A DNA stretch of 64,000 nucleotides from Bacteroidales bacterium (lineage in GTDB: Bacteria > Bacteroidota > Bacteroidia > Bacteroidales > WCHB1-69), in NCBI GenBank assembly GCA_017554325.1, contig JAFZIP010000011.1, positions 124,001 to 188,000 on the forward strand. The letters are read 5' to 3'. The position numbers were made by a program, and so were the translations under genes. Below, one piece after another: positions 16,521 through 25,604 of the stretch (its first letter is position 1; the number at the start of each line of letters is the position of its first letter). The notes beneath the pieces were generated by a model. That model saw only the letters and a program-made list of their open reading frames with translations. It had not been told where the DNA came from and made no database searches.

Positions 16521-16919
16521 TTATTCGGTTGGGGTTTGTTGTTGGTTTTTCGTTTCGGCAATTTTAGCCTTGAGTGTTTCTATATCCTTCAGTTGTTTGG
16601 CGCGTTGCTTTTTGAGTCTGGAGAGCTCTTTCTCCACAAATGTCTTGCTCCATTTGTATGCGATGGCATAGTGGAGTATTATGATAAGCAGCCAGACGAT
16701 GGTTATGCAGAGAGAAACTTTCAGAATGATGTTGCTGGTGTAGGCATCTGTTACTACGGCATCAAAAAGTGTGAACCATAAAGCCCATATTATCAGATTC
16801 AAAACAAGAAATACAGCAATGTGTATCTTGAAAATCACACGGATTTTGGATACGTTGATCATCCGGGCTTCCTCTTCCACGGAGATGTTTTCATTTGTCA
16901 GATAGTCATTCTCTGCCAT
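16521..16919 (-). CDS. 2TM domain membrane protein
   Basis: A 132-residue inner membrane protein with two hydrophobic helices (about residues 33-55, IHIAVFLVLNLIIWALWF, and 66-88, LKVSLCITIVWLLIIILHY) and a charged C-terminal coiled coil (LSRLKKQRAKQLKDIETLKAKI). The arrangement fits the Bacteroidota 2TM domain family, whose function is unknown. It sits 12 nt downstream of pyrH and upstream of frr, within a translation-linked operon, but this does not prove a role in translation. Confidence 0.75.
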   Translation of the reverse strand: MAENDYLTNENISVEEEARMINVSKIRVIFKIHIAVFLVLNLIIWALWFTLFDAVVTDAYTSNIILKVSLCITIVWLLIIILHYAIAYKWSKTFVEKELSRLKKQRAKQLKDIETLKAKIAETKNQQQTPTE

Positions 16920-16931
16920 AATATTTGAGTT

Positions 16932-17636
16932 TTATTGTAATAATGTGCCGATGGGTTCTCCGGAAAGCACTTTCAACAGGTTTCCGGGTTTGTTTGCGTC
17001 ATAGACGTAGATGGGCATGTGGTTCTCTTTGCAGAGGGTGAATGCCGTCATGTCCATGATTTTGAGATTCTTCTGATATGCCTCGTCAAAGGAGAGGGTG
17101 GTGAATTTGGTGGCGGTGGGGTCCTTTTCGGGATCGGCGGTATAGACGCCATCGACGCGGGTGCCTTTGAGCAGGAGGTCGGCTTTGATTTCCACGGCCC
17201 GGAGCGCTGCGCCGGAGTCGGTGGTGAAGAAGGGGTTGCCGGTGCCGCCGCCGAAGATCACAACTTGGCCGCTTTCGAGAGTCTCCACCGCTTTGCGCCA
17301 GGAGGTCTTCTCGCTCAGACCTTCGATGGCGAAGGCGGTGAGCACTTTGGAGGATACGCCCAACTCTTCCAGCACGGCCTGCATGGCCATGGCGTTGATG
17401 ATGGTGGCTAACATGCCCATCTGGTCGCCCTGCCGGCGGTCGAAGCCTTTGGATGTGCCCTGCACGCCGCGGAAGATGTTGCCGCCGCCAATGACCACGC
17501 CCACTTGAACGCCTTGTGCCACAGCAGACTGTATCTCGGTGGCGTAATGGCGTACATTCTGGTAATTGATGCCGTAATGGTCATCGCCCATCAGAGATTC
17601 GCCGCTGAGTTTGAGAAGTATTCTGTTGTATTTCAT
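16932..17636 (-). CDS. pyrH: Uridylate kinase
   Basis: Phosphorylates UMP to UDP; a hexameric amino acid kinase-fold enzyme in the cytoplasm. The 234-residue protein has KLSGESLMGD at the start, GVVIGGGNIFRG, DRRQGDQMGMLATIINAMA, FGGGTGNPFFTTDSGAALRA and GVYTADPEKDP, all typical. It is the first gene of the run pyrH-2TM-frr(-gcvH), driven by the promoter at 17654-17661. Confidence 0.97.
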   Translation of the reverse strand: MKYNRILLKLSGESLMGDDHYGINYQNVRHYATEIQSAVAQGVQVGVVIGGGNIFRGVQGTSKGFDRRQGDQMGMLATIINAMAMQAVLEELGVSSKVLTAFAIEGLSEKTSWRKAVETLESGQVVIFGGGTGNPFFTTDSGAALRAVEIKADLLLKGTRVDGVYTADPEKDPTATKFTTLSFDEAYQKNLKIMDMTAFTLCKENHMPIYVYDANKPGNLLKVLSGEPIGTLLQ

Positions 17637-17653
17637 ATCCTAAAAATTGAGTG

Positions 17654-17661
17654 CAAAAATA
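17654..17661 (-). promoter_or_regulatory. Promoter of the pyrH operon (minus strand)
   Basis: TATTTTTG on the minus strand, 18 nt before the pyrH start codon. It lies back to back with the M16 protease promoter, only 16 nt apart. Confidence 0.6.
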
Positions 17662-17677
17662 CAAAAAACTTTTTTCT

Positions 17678-17685
17678 TATTTTTG
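17678..17685 (+). promoter_or_regulatory. Promoter of the M16 protease gene (TATTTTTG)
   Basis: TATTTTTG ends six bases before the ATG at 17692. With initiation about seven bases after the box the transcript would start at or next to the start codon, so the mRNA may be leaderless. Confidence 0.55.
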
Positions 17686-17691
17686 CGCGTC

Positions 17692-18930
17692 ATGCTAAAT
17701 ATACGGAAAAAAACACTTTCAAACGGCCTGCGCGTGGTGGTGCATGAGGACCACACCACACCCTTGGCAGCCTGCAACATCGTCTATAACGTGGGCTCCC
17801 GCGACGAGCACCCCGACCATACCGGCTTCGCCCACTTGATGGAACATTTCATGTTCACCGGTTCCAAAAATGTGCCCGATTTCGACAAAGTTTTGCAAAA
17901 AGTGGGCGCCATCAACAATGCCTACACTTCACAGGATATCACCCATTACTATGAGGTGCTGCCCGCCAACAATCTGGAAACGGCCCTGTGGATAGAGTCT
18001 GATCGAATGCTGGAACTGGCCTTCCGTCAAGAGTCGCTGGATATCCAAAAACAGGTTGTGATAGAAGAATTCAAAGAGAACTACCTCAACCGCCCGTATG
18101 GAGATTTGATGATGCTGTTCAGCCAGATGGCATACGAGCGGCATCCGTACCAGTGGCTGCCCATCGGCAAGAAACCCGAACATATTGCGGAGGTGGATAT
18201 GGCGATGATCAAGGATTTCTATTATCGCTTCTATCGTCCGAACAATGCTGTGCTCGTAGTGGCCGGCAATGTGCAATACGATGAGGTTATTGCATTGGCA
18301 GAGAAGTGGTTCGGTGATATTCCGTCAGGCGCGCCGGTTTGCAAAGAGTACCCGCAAGAGTTGCCACAGACAGCGGCACGCATCCAGATTGTGGAGCGGC
18401 CCGTGCCCTCCGACTTGCTGATGAAGGGCTGGCACATGTGCGACCGCATGCACCCCGACTACTACGCCTGCGACCTGTTGTCTGACATGTTTGGCACAGG
18501 ACAATCATCATATCTGTATCAGAAGCTGGTGACGGAAAAGAAACTCTTCACCGACATTTCGGCTTCCATCATGGGGACCACGGATAATGGGCTGTTCCTG
18601 ATTAGCGGTCGGCCTGTGGAGGGCGTTTCCATAGAGGCTGCCGATGAAGCGTTATGCGAGTACCTGTACCATTTCCAGGCTGGTTCCACTTTCCCGCACG
18701 ATTTACAGAAAGTACAAAACCGCGCCGAAGCAGTGCTGTTGAATAACGACATCAAGATTGACGACAGGGCCACCAATATTGCGGTGGGCGAGACCATCTC
18801 CAATGTGGAATATTTTCTCAACGAAAGAGAACACTATTTTGATGTGACGGAAGAGCAAATGCTGCGCCTTATCTCGGAAATGCTGACCGAGAAGAAAAGC
18901 AACACATTGTATTACAAAGCGATAAAGTAG
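17692..18930 (+). CDS. M16 family zinc metallopeptidase
   Basis: A 412-residue pitrilysin-type peptidase. The inverted zinc motif HxxEH is H48-L-M-E51-H52, followed by the GSKNVPDF stretch, NAYTSQDITHYYE and the distal glutamate region VVIEEFKENYLNRPYGD, so the catalytic half is complete. There is no signal peptide, suggesting a cytoplasmic form that probably pairs with a second subunit or itself. The reading frame is open from 17647, but the promoter box sits inside that extension, so the start is placed at 17692. It converges with the acetyltransferase gene 6 nt away. Confidence 0.92.
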   Translation: MLNIRKKTLSNGLRVVVHEDHTTPLAACNIVYNVGSRDEHPDHTGFAHLMEHFMFTGSKNVPDFDKVLQKVGAINNAYTSQDITHYYEVLPANNLETALWIESDRMLELAFRQESLDIQKQVVIEEFKENYLNRPYGDLMMLFSQMAYERHPYQWLPIGKKPEHIAEVDMAMIKDFYYRFYRPNNAVLVVAGNVQYDEVIALAEKWFGDIPSGAPVCKEYPQELPQTAARIQIVERPVPSDLLMKGWHMCDRMHPDYYACDLLSDMFGTGQSSYLYQKLVTEKKLFTDISASIMGTTDNGLFLISGRPVEGVSIEAADEALCEYLYHFQAGSTFPHDLQKVQNRAEAVLLNNDIKIDDRATNIAVGETISNVEYFLNEREHYFDVTEEQMLRLISEMLTEKKSNTLYYKAIK

Positions 18931-18936
18931 GGGTTT

Positions 18937-19494
18937 TTATTTTTGTTGCGCGGCTTGCCAGGCGTAATATTCCTCGCGAAGAAGACTGTAAATGACCACA
19001 TCTTTGAATTTTCCCTGATGGAAATAGTGTTGTTTCAGCCGGCCTTCCTCTTTGAACCCCATTTTCTTCAACAAAGCAATGATACCCTCGTTGTCGGGGA
19101 ACACATCGTTGGTGATTTTGTTGAGATTCAGGGTGTTGAAGCCATAATCAATGAGCATGATGGAGGCTTCGTAAGCCAATCCTAATCCCTGATATTTCTT
19201 GGGGATGCGCAGGGTTTTCCAAGTAGCGCGTTGGTGGCGCTGGTTGATGTCGTAGAGTCCGACCGCACCTAACAATACCGGTTTTTCATTCGGCTTTTCC
19301 TTATAGAAAATAGAAAGGGCCACATCGCCGTTGCGGCAGATTTTCTCGTACCACTGTTGCTGGTTGTAAGAAGAAATGGGGTTGTGGATGATATAGTCGG
19401 TGAGATCGGCGTCCCAGCGTTGTTCCATCAGATAGTTGAGATCTTCCGGCTCCACCGGTTTCAGTATGATGCGTTCGCTTTCTAATATTCTCAT
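18937..19494 (-). CDS. GNAT family acetyltransferase (RimJ/RimL-like)
   Basis: A 185-residue acetyl-CoA-dependent N-acetyltransferase. The N-terminal ILESERIILKPVEPEDL and the acetyl-CoA loop IPKKYQGLGLAYEA are typical of the RimL branch, as is LNLNKITNDVFPDNEGIIALLKKMGF. The substrate could be a protein N-terminus, an antibiotic or a sugar amine. It begins 10 nt after the deacetylase-like gene and is probably co-transcribed with it, so a sugar substrate is conceivable. Confidence 0.82.
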   Translation of the reverse strand: MRILESERIILKPVEPEDLNYLMEQRWDADLTDYIIHNPISSYNQQQWYEKICRNGDVALSIFYKEKPNEKPVLLGAVGLYDINQRHQRATWKTLRIPKKYQGLGLAYEASIMLIDYGFNTLNLNKITNDVFPDNEGIIALLKKMGFKEEGRLKQHYFHQGKFKDVVIYSLLREEYYAWQAAQQK

Positions 19495-19504
19495 AATAAG
19501 TTTG

Positions 19505-20314
19505 TTATTCTACTACTTGTTGATAAATTTCGTCTAACGACAGAATAGGGGCTTGCTTTTGGAAACACAGGTTTATGATTTCCATCACCAAATCAAAAGC
19601 ACCTTTTTCTCTGTTTTTTTTCTGCTCAATCATCTCGCTGCTGATGTTGTTGAATTCCTCTCGCGAAAGGGAATCCTTGATTTGTCGCATCCAAGCGATG
19701 TACGGGGTGTTGAAGGCCATGTTGACGGGATGGAAACTGATGACTTTCAGGCCGGGAGAGGTGAAATGTTTCAGGTAAGGCTGAATAGATAATCCGAGTT
19801 GGTTATAGAGAAAACTGCCTTCTTCGAAAAACACAGGGATTTGCAACAATTTGGATTCCAGCCAATAAGGTGTGATCCGTTGTGCCAGCGTGGTGATAGT
19901 ATTGGAGCAGCATTTGATGTGATACTCGTTTTTGAGCAGGTGAGCTGTGTCGGTCACATCGAAGGCACGGTGCGAGCGCGTGCAGGTGGCTTCGGGCGCG
20001 AACGAGAGGCAGGTTTCGATTACCTCGCGAAACGAGTCGCCGTGGGAGGAGCCGGGGAGGAAGTTGGGGTGTATGCCGCGGGAAATCTTGCCCGCCTTGA
20101 AATTCTCTTCAATAACTTTGGAGTTATGGGTGACAAAGGTGGTGAGTTTGATCTTGTCCAGCGGCAGTTTGCGGAAATAATCCTCGATGACAGCCTCCGA
20201 AGCCCAGTCGATGTCGGAAGTAAAACAGAAGACCGGCTGCTCGTCCCACAAATGCGGTCCGGCGATCTTGTCCACCAAAGCAGCCATCTCGTTATCTATA
20301 TCGGGTTGAAACAT
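19505..20314 (-). CDS. Polysaccharide deacetylase-like (WbmS-like) protein
   Basis: A 269-residue cytoplasmic protein. FTSDIDWASE with its paired acidic residues, HPNFLPGSSHGDS, CTRSHRAFD and ISFHPVNMAF look like the metal-binding motifs of the NodB deacetylase fold, most like the WbmS group found in surface polysaccharide clusters. Assignment is from motif resemblance and is moderate. The start at 20314 is chosen because the minus-strand promoter box at 20354-20361 lies inside the longer reading that starts at 20374. Confidence 0.55.
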   Translation of the reverse strand: MFQPDIDNEMAALVDKIAGPHLWDEQPVFCFTSDIDWASEAVIEDYFRKLPLDKIKLTTFVTHNSKVIEENFKAGKISRGIHPNFLPGSSHGDSFREVIETCLSFAPEATCTRSHRAFDVTDTAHLLKNEYHIKCCSNTITTLAQRITPYWLESKLLQIPVFFEEGSFLYNQLGLSIQPYLKHFTSPGLKVISFHPVNMAFNTPYIAWMRQIKDSLSREEFNNISSEMIEQKKNREKGAFDLVMEIINLCFQKQAPILSLDEIYQQVVE

Positions 20315-20353
20315 ATTCAAAATCAATAAAATAGAAAGTCTAAAAGGATGCCA

Positions 20354-20361
20354 CAAAAATA
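20354..20361 (-). promoter_or_regulatory. Promoter of the deacetylase-like/acetyltransferase pair
   Basis: TATTTTTG on the minus strand, 40 nt before the start at 20314. It rules out the upstream ATG at 20374. Confidence 0.55.
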
Positions 20362-20408
20362 CACTTTTCTTCATAACATTTCACAATTCTTTTCTTCCAC
20401 TTTTTTTG

Positions 20409-20416
20409 TACATTTG
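20409..20416 (+). promoter_or_regulatory. Promoter of the KilA-N/YhcG pair (TACATTTG)
   Basis: TACATTTG lies 25 nt upstream of the ATG at 20442, which excludes the in-frame ATG at 20406. Confidence 0.5.
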
Positions 20417-20441
20417 CACGCTTTTTGGAAAGGGGAAAAGA

Positions 20442-20864
20442 ATGAAAAAAGTGCAAGAAATAAATGTCAAGGATACCGTTATCCAAACCATGAAGGTGGG
20501 CGATGCGGACTATATCTGCATCACTGACATTGCACGACAGAAAAACCCTTTGGAACCCAACATTGTTGTTGGCAATTGGATGCGTAACAGAAACACCATT
20601 GAATACCTCGGTTTATGGGAATATTTGAACAATTCCAACTTTAACCCCATCGAATTCGAGGGGTTTAGAAAACAAGCTGGACTTAATGCATTTACTCTGT
20701 CGCATACAAGATGGATTGAAAAAACCAATGCAATTGGATTGATTAGTAAAAGTGGCCGAGATGGTGGCACTTATGCACAACGAGATAGATTAAAACATAA
20801 TGAAATCGCAATTCAGCAAATGACCGTGCTGGAAGAATTGGAGAATAGGAAAATGCTGAAATAA
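20442..20864 (+). CDS. KilA-N domain protein
   Basis: A 140-residue small KilA-N protein. DADYICITDIARQKNP, VGNWMRNRNTIEYLGLWE and the later WIEKTNAIGLISKSGRDGGTYAQRD cut into WIEKTNAIGL and KSGRDGGTYAQRD follow the KilA-N DNA-binding pattern known from phages and mobile islands. The last stretch is a frequent end of short KilA-N genes. Its stop codon overlaps the start of the YhcG-type nuclease gene (TAATG), so the two are one transcription unit. A role as a regulator or partner of the nuclease is inference. Confidence 0.8.
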   Translation: MKKVQEINVKDTVIQTMKVGDADYICITDIARQKNPLEPNIVVGNWMRNRNTIEYLGLWEYLNNSNFNPIEFEGFRKQAGLNAFTLSHTRWIEKTNAIGLISKSGRDGGTYAQRDRLKHNEIAIQQMTVLEELENRKMLK

Positions 20865-21901
20865 TGATTATGGCAAAAGAGCCCACAAATATTATTGCCG
20901 ATATTCAACAAATTGTTGATGATGGTATGCGGCAGGCTTACGCAAGCGCAAACCTTGCGGCTGTCCATACTTATTGGCTTGTGGGTCGCCGGATTGTTGA
21001 GGAAGAACAGGCTGGTTCTGAACGGGCAATTTATGGAACAAACCTTTTGAACAGACTTGCTTCCGAACTGTCGGGTATTTATCCTAAAGGTTATTCCGCT
21101 CGTAACCTTCGTGAGTATCGCCAGTTCTATCTATACTTCAACGATTTGGAGATTTGGCACTCGCGAGTGCCAAATCTTACATGGACGCATTGCCGGATGC
21201 TTTTACGTGTTTCTGACGATAACGCACGGTATTGGTATCTGCAGGAGGCGGCACGTGAGATGTGGAGTGTTCGCACTCTTAACCGTAACATTGGTTCACA
21301 ATACTATTATCGTCTGTTACAAGCACCCAACAAGGATGCGGTGGTTTCGGAGATGCTCAATCTTACTACACCATACCAACAAGACAAGCAAGAATTTATC
21401 AAAAATCCTGTCGTTGCAGAATTTTTACAACTACCGTCAAATGCAAGTTTCACAGAGAGTGATCTTGAACGAGCAATCATAACACATCTAAAATCGTTTA
21501 TCCTTGAAATGGGGCGTGGCTTTGCCTTTATGTCGGAGCAATATCACGTGACCACCGACACGGCAGACTATTACATTGATCTTGTTTTCTACAATGTTAT
21601 CCTCAAATGCTATTTTTTAATTGACCTCAAAACAACGACCATTACTCATCAGGACGTAGGGCAAATGGATATGTATGTAAGAATGTTTGATGATCTGAAA
21701 CGGACAGATGGAGACAACCCTACCATTGGCTTACTGCTCTGTGCAGAAACAAGTGCCGACATGGCGAAATATTCAGTGCTGAATGGGAACAATCAACTCT
21801 TCGCAACCAAATACCTTACATTTCTTCCAACTGAAGAAGAACTGCGAAATGAAATAGAACAGCAAAAACATATATATACCCTTCAAAAGCATACAAAATA
21901 G
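20864..21901 (+). CDS. YhcG-type (DUF1016) PD-(D/E)XK nuclease family protein
   Basis: A 345-residue protein with two parts: an N-terminal DUF1016 helical domain (ASANLAAVHTYWLVGRRI, YGTNLLNRLASEL, YSARNLREYRQFY, LTWTHCRMLLRV) and a C-terminal nuclease domain (FAFMSEQYHVTTDTADYYIDLVFYN, then CYFLIDLK as the D-x-K like core, and DVGQMDMYVRMFDDL). These motifs fit the YhcG family, often found with restriction or phage-defence genes. Start could be 20864 or 20870 (MIMAKEP). It overlaps the KilA-N gene by one base. Confidence 0.85.
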   Translation: MIMAKEPTNIIADIQQIVDDGMRQAYASANLAAVHTYWLVGRRIVEEEQAGSERAIYGTNLLNRLASELSGIYPKGYSARNLREYRQFYLYFNDLEIWHSRVPNLTWTHCRMLLRVSDDNARYWYLQEAAREMWSVRTLNRNIGSQYYYRLLQAPNKDAVVSEMLNLTTPYQQDKQEFIKNPVVAEFLQLPSNASFTESDLERAIITHLKSFILEMGRGFAFMSEQYHVTTDTADYYIDLVFYNVILKCYFLIDLKTTTITHQDVGQMDMYVRMFDDLKRTDGDNPTIGLLLCAETSADMAKYSVLNGNNQLFATKYLTFLPTEEELRNEIEQQKHIYTLQKHTK

Positions 21902-21949
21902 TTAATTCAAATATCAAATTCTTAAACATTAAAAAACAACAACAAAATT

Positions 21950-24900
21950 ATGGCAGAAAAGAAATTTATGACATGTGACGGTAACTGCGCGGCTGCGCAC
22001 GTGGCCTACATGTTCAGCGAAGTGGCCGCAATCTATCCTATCACCCCCTCTTCCCCGATGGCAGAGTACATCGACGAGTGGAGTGCAGGCGGCAGAAAGA
22101 ACATTTTCGGTGAGACTGTGAAAGTGGTCGAGATGCAATCCGAGGCTGGTGCCGCTGGTGCCGTTCACGGTTCTTTGCAGGCTGGTGCCCTTACCACCAC
22201 CTACACCGCTTCTCAAGGCTTGTTGCTGATGATCCCCAACATGTACAAGATCGCCGGTGAGTTGCTTCCTGGCGTCTTCCACGTCTCCGCACGTGCGTTG
22301 GCAGCTCAGGCTTTGTCCATCTTCGGTGACCACGCCGACGTGATGAGCGCCCGTCAGACCGGTTTCGCTATGTTGGCTACCGGCTCTGTGCAAGAGATCA
22401 TGGACCTCGCTCCGGTTGCCCACCTGGCAGCTATCGAGGGCCGCGTGCCGTTCTTGCATTTCTTCGACGGTTTCCGTACCTCTCACGAAATCCAGAAAGT
22501 GGAAGCTGCTGACCAAAGCAAGATTGAGAAGCTGGTCAACTGGAAAGCCCTCAAGGAGTATCGCGACCGCGCTCTCAATCCTGAGCACCCCGTGACCCGC
22601 GGCACCGCCCAGAACCCCGATATCTACTTCCAGACCAGAGAGTTGCAGAACAAATACTACGATGCTCTTCCCGACATCGTGGCTAAATACATGAAGAAGA
22701 TGAGCAAGATCACGGGTCGTGAGTACGCTCCGTTCACCTTCTACGGTGCTGCAGATGCTACCGATGTTATCGTCGCTATGGGCTCCATCACCGACGTCAT
22801 CAAGACCGTCATCGACAAGGAGAACAAAGCCGGTAAGAAACTCGGTCTCGTCAGCGTTCACCTCTATCGTCCCTTCAGCGTGAAGTATTTCGGTGCTGTC
22901 CTTCCTGAAACAGTGAAGCGCATCTGCGTCCTTGACCGCACGAAAGAACCCGGTGCAAACGGCGATCCGCTGTATCTGGATGTGGTTGAAGCATTCGCCA
23001 ACTGCAAAGACATCCCGGCCGAGAACAAACCGATGATCATCGGCGGTCGTTTCGGTCTCTCCTCCAAAGACACCACTCCTGCTCAGGTGCTGGCTATCTA
23101 CAAGAACCTCGCTGCTCCCAAGCCGATGAACCAGTTCACGGTGGGTATCAACGACGATGTGACGCACAAATCCCTCAAGGTTGGCAAGGAGATCTCCATC
23201 CTTCCTAAGGGCACGTTCGAAGCTAAGTTCTACGGCCTCGGTGCTGACGGTACTGTGGGTGCCAACAAGAACTCCATCAAGATCATTGGTGACAACACCA
23301 ACAAATACAGCCAGGCTTATTTCGACTATGACTCCAAGAAGTCAGGCGGTTACACCTGCTCTCACCTCCGTTTCGGCGACCAACCCATCTTGGCTCCTTA
23401 CCTCGTGGGTACGCCCGATTTCGTGGCCGTTCACGTTCCTTCTTATTTGAAGAAATATGACTGTCTGCGCGGTTTGAAGAAGAACGGTACGTTCCTCTAC
23501 AACTCTCCGTGGAGCGTGGCTGAGACCAAGAAACATCTTCCTGATTTCGTGAAGAAATATCTGGCCCTCAACAATATCAACATGTACATCATCGACGCTA
23601 CAAAGATCGCTGCTGAGATCGGTTTGGGCAACCGTACCAACACCATTCTGCAATCTGCATTCTTCAAGATTTCCGGCGTCATTCCTTACGACCTCGCTGT
23701 GGAGCAGATGAAGAAATTCATCGTGAAGTCTTACGGCAAGAAGGGTGAGGATATCGTGAACATGAACTATGCAGCTGTTGACCGCGGCGGTGAGATCACC
23801 AAGGTTGACATCCCCGCTGAATGGGCTAAGCTGGATTGCACCACGGACTTCGTGTTCGAGAGCACCCCCAACGATCCTGAATTCATCAACAAGGTGATGC
23901 GTCCGATGGTGGCACAGTGCGGTAACGACCTGCCCGTGAGCGCATTCAAGGAAATCGTGGATGGTACATTCCCGGCTGGTACCACCGCATACGAGAAACG
24001 TGGTGTGGCTACCGTGGTTCCGGAATGGGATCCCACCAAGTGTATCCAATGTAACCAATGTTCTCTGGTTTGTCCTCACGCTGCCATCCGTCCTGTGGTA
24101 ATGACCGACGCTGAGTTGAAGAAAGCGCCTAAGGGTATGGTTGCCATCGACATGAAGGTTCCGAAGGAACTCGCCGGTATGCACTTCCGCATGCAGGTTT
24201 CCGTCATGGACTGCACCGGTTGCGGCAACTGCGCCGACGTTTGTCCTGCTAAGGAGAAAGCGCTGACGATGAAACCGTTCGAAAGCCAGCTTGCTGAAGC
24301 TAAGAACTGGGAGTATGGTCAGAAGAAGGTTACCTACAAGGACAACCTCATCGACAAATACGCCAACGTGAAGAACAGCCAGTTCGCACAACCTCTCTTC
24401 GAGTTCAGCGGTGCTTGTGCTGGTTGCGGTGAGACTCCTTACATCAAGACCATCACGCAACTCTTCGGTGAGAGAATGATCGTGGCCAACGCAACGGGTT
24501 GTTCTTCCATCTATGGTGGTTCTGCTCCTGCTACTCCGTACTGCAAGAACTGCAGAAGCGGCAAGGGTGTGGCTTGGGCCAACAGCTTGTTCGAAGACAA
24601 CGCTGAGTTCGGTCTCGGTATGGCTACCGCTACCCGCCAGATGCGTGACCGTGTGGAGCGCATCATGAAGGAAGCCATCGCCAACTGCGACTGCTGCGAC
24701 AAGAAACTCAAAGCCCTCTTCCAAGAGTGGATCGACAACCGCGAGAACGGTATCAAGACCGCCGAACTGGCCGACAAGATTGTGGCTGCTTGCGAGAAAT
24801 GCGGTTGCGATTACTGCAAACAAATCGTTGACCTGAAAGACCACTTGGTGAAGAAATCACAGTGGATTTTCGGTGGTGACGGTTGGGCATACGATATCGG

Positions 24901-25507
24901 TTTCGGTGGTTTGGACCACGTGTTGGCCAGCGGCGAGGACGTCAACGTGCTCGTGCTCGACACCGAGGTTTACTCCAACACCGGTGGTCAGTCTTCCAAG
25001 GCTACCCCTGCAGGTGCTGTGGCCAAATTTGCCGCTTCTGGTAAGAAGGTGCGCAAGAAAGACCTCGGCATGATTGCCAAGAGCTACGGCTATGTGTATG
25101 TGGCACAGGTCGCTATGGGCGCAAGCCAGGCTCAGTACTTCAAGGCCATCAAGGAAGCTGAAGCTTATCCGGGACCGTCATTGGTGATTTGCTACGCTCC
25201 TTGTATCAACCACGGTATCAAGGTCGGTATGGGTCGTTCACAGCACGAAGAGGCCAAGGCCGTTGAATGCGGTTACTGGCACCTGTGGCGCTTCAACCCC
25301 GCCGAGGAAGAAGAAGGCAAGAACGGCTTCCACTTGGACAGCAAGGAGCCCAACTGGGCCGACTTCCAGAAGTTCATCATGGGTGAGGTTCGTTACAATT
25401 CCCTGATGAAGACCTTCCCGGAAGAGGCCAAGGAATTGTTTGCAAAGACCGAGCAATTCGCTAAGCTGAGATACGAAGGGTATAAGAAGCTGAGTGAAGG
25501 GAAATAA
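21950..25507 (+). CDS. nifJ: Pyruvate:ferredoxin (flavodoxin) oxidoreductase
   Basis: Oxidises pyruvate to acetyl-CoA and CO2 while reducing ferredoxin or flavodoxin; the key step of anaerobic carbon flow. The 1185-residue single-chain form is complete. YPITPSSPMAEY starts the pyruvate-binding domain; two ferredoxin motifs, CIQCNQCSLVCPHA (about residue 698) and CTGCGNCADVCPA (about 754), bind [4Fe-4S]; CAGCGETPY (about 824) and GDGWAYDIGFGGLDH form the TPP domain with its own cluster cysteines. Codon use is strongly biased, as in highly expressed genes. It is flanked on both sides by accessory genes, and a rearranged piece of it lies at 29116-29229. Acetyl-CoA can pass to Pta (43.2-44.2 kb). 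Confidence 0.98.
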   Translation: MAEKKFMTCDGNCAAAHVAYMFSEVAAIYPITPSSPMAEYIDEWSAGGRKNIFGETVKVVEMQSEAGAAGAVHGSLQAGALTTTYTASQGLLLMIPNMYKIAGELLPGVFHVSARALAAQALSIFGDHADVMSARQTGFAMLATGSVQEIMDLAPVAHLAAIEGRVPFLHFFDGFRTSHEIQKVEAADQSKIEKLVNWKALKEYRDRALNPEHPVTRGTAQNPDIYFQTRELQNKYYDALPDIVAKYMKKMSKITGREYAPFTFYGAADATDVIVAMGSITDVIKTVIDKENKAGKKLGLVSVHLYRPFSVKYFGAVLPETVKRICVLDRTKEPGANGDPLYLDVVEAFANCKDIPAENKPMIIGGRFGLSSKDTTPAQVLAIYKNLAAPKPMNQFTVGINDDVTHKSLKVGKEISILPKGTFEAKFYGLGADGTVGANKNSIKIIGDNTNKYSQAYFDYDSKKSGGYTCSHLRFGDQPILAPYLVGTPDFVAVHVPSYLKKYDCLRGLKKNGTFLYNSPWSVAETKKHLPDFVKKYLALNNINMYIIDATKIAAEIGLGNRTNTILQSAFFKISGVIPYDLAVEQMKKFIVKSYGKKGEDIVNMNYAAVDRGGEITKVDIPAEWAKLDCTTDFVFESTPNDPEFINKVMRPMVAQCGNDLPVSAFKEIVDGTFPAGTTAYEKRGVATVVPEWDPTKCIQCNQCSLVCPHAAIRPVVMTDAELKKAPKGMVAIDMKVPKELAGMHFRMQVSVMDCTGCGNCADVCPAKEKALTMKPFESQLAEAKNWEYGQKKVTYKDNLIDKYANVKNSQFAQPLFEFSGACAGCGETPYIKTITQLFGERMIVANATGCSSIYGGSAPATPYCKNCRSGKGVAWANSLFEDNAEFGLGMATATRQMRDRVERIMKEAIANCDCCDKKLKALFQEWIDNRENGIKTAELADKIVAACEKCGCDYCKQIVDLKDHLVKKSQWIFGGDGWAYDIGFGGLDHVLASGEDVNVLVLDTEVYSNTGGQSSKATPAGAVAKFAASGKKVRKKDLGMIAKSYGYVYVAQVAMGASQAQYFKAIKEAEAYPGPSLVICYAPCINHGIKVGMGRSQHEEAKAVECGYWHLWRFNPAEEEEGKNGFHLDSKEPNWADFQKFIMGEVRYNSLMKTFPEEAKELFAKTEQFAKLRYEGYKKLSEGK

Positions 25508-25530
25508 TCCTTGATTGGAATTCCATGTAG

Positions 25531-25562
25531 AGGCGCACTAAAAACCGGTGCGCCTTTTTTTG
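25531..25562 (+). terminator. Terminator of nifJ
   Basis: AGGCGCAC (25531-25538) and GTGCGCCT (25548-25555) form a stem followed by seven T. Confidence 0.8.
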
Positions 25563-25577
25563 TTTCGGGATAATTTG

Positions 25578-25585
25578 TAGTTTTG
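25578..25585 (+). promoter_or_regulatory. Promoter of the HNH gene (TAGTTTTG)
   Basis: TAGTTTTG lies 19 nt before the first possible start (25605). The same TTTTGTAGTTTTGC context recurs before the gene at 27170. Confidence 0.5.
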
Positions 25586-25604
25586 CGGGGTGATTATTTA
25601 GAAT

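Noticed and set aside
21929..24844. Long minus-strand frames (412 and 500 codons) over nifJ
   Set aside because: Caused by the strong codon bias of nifJ; no start signals and no protein motifs.
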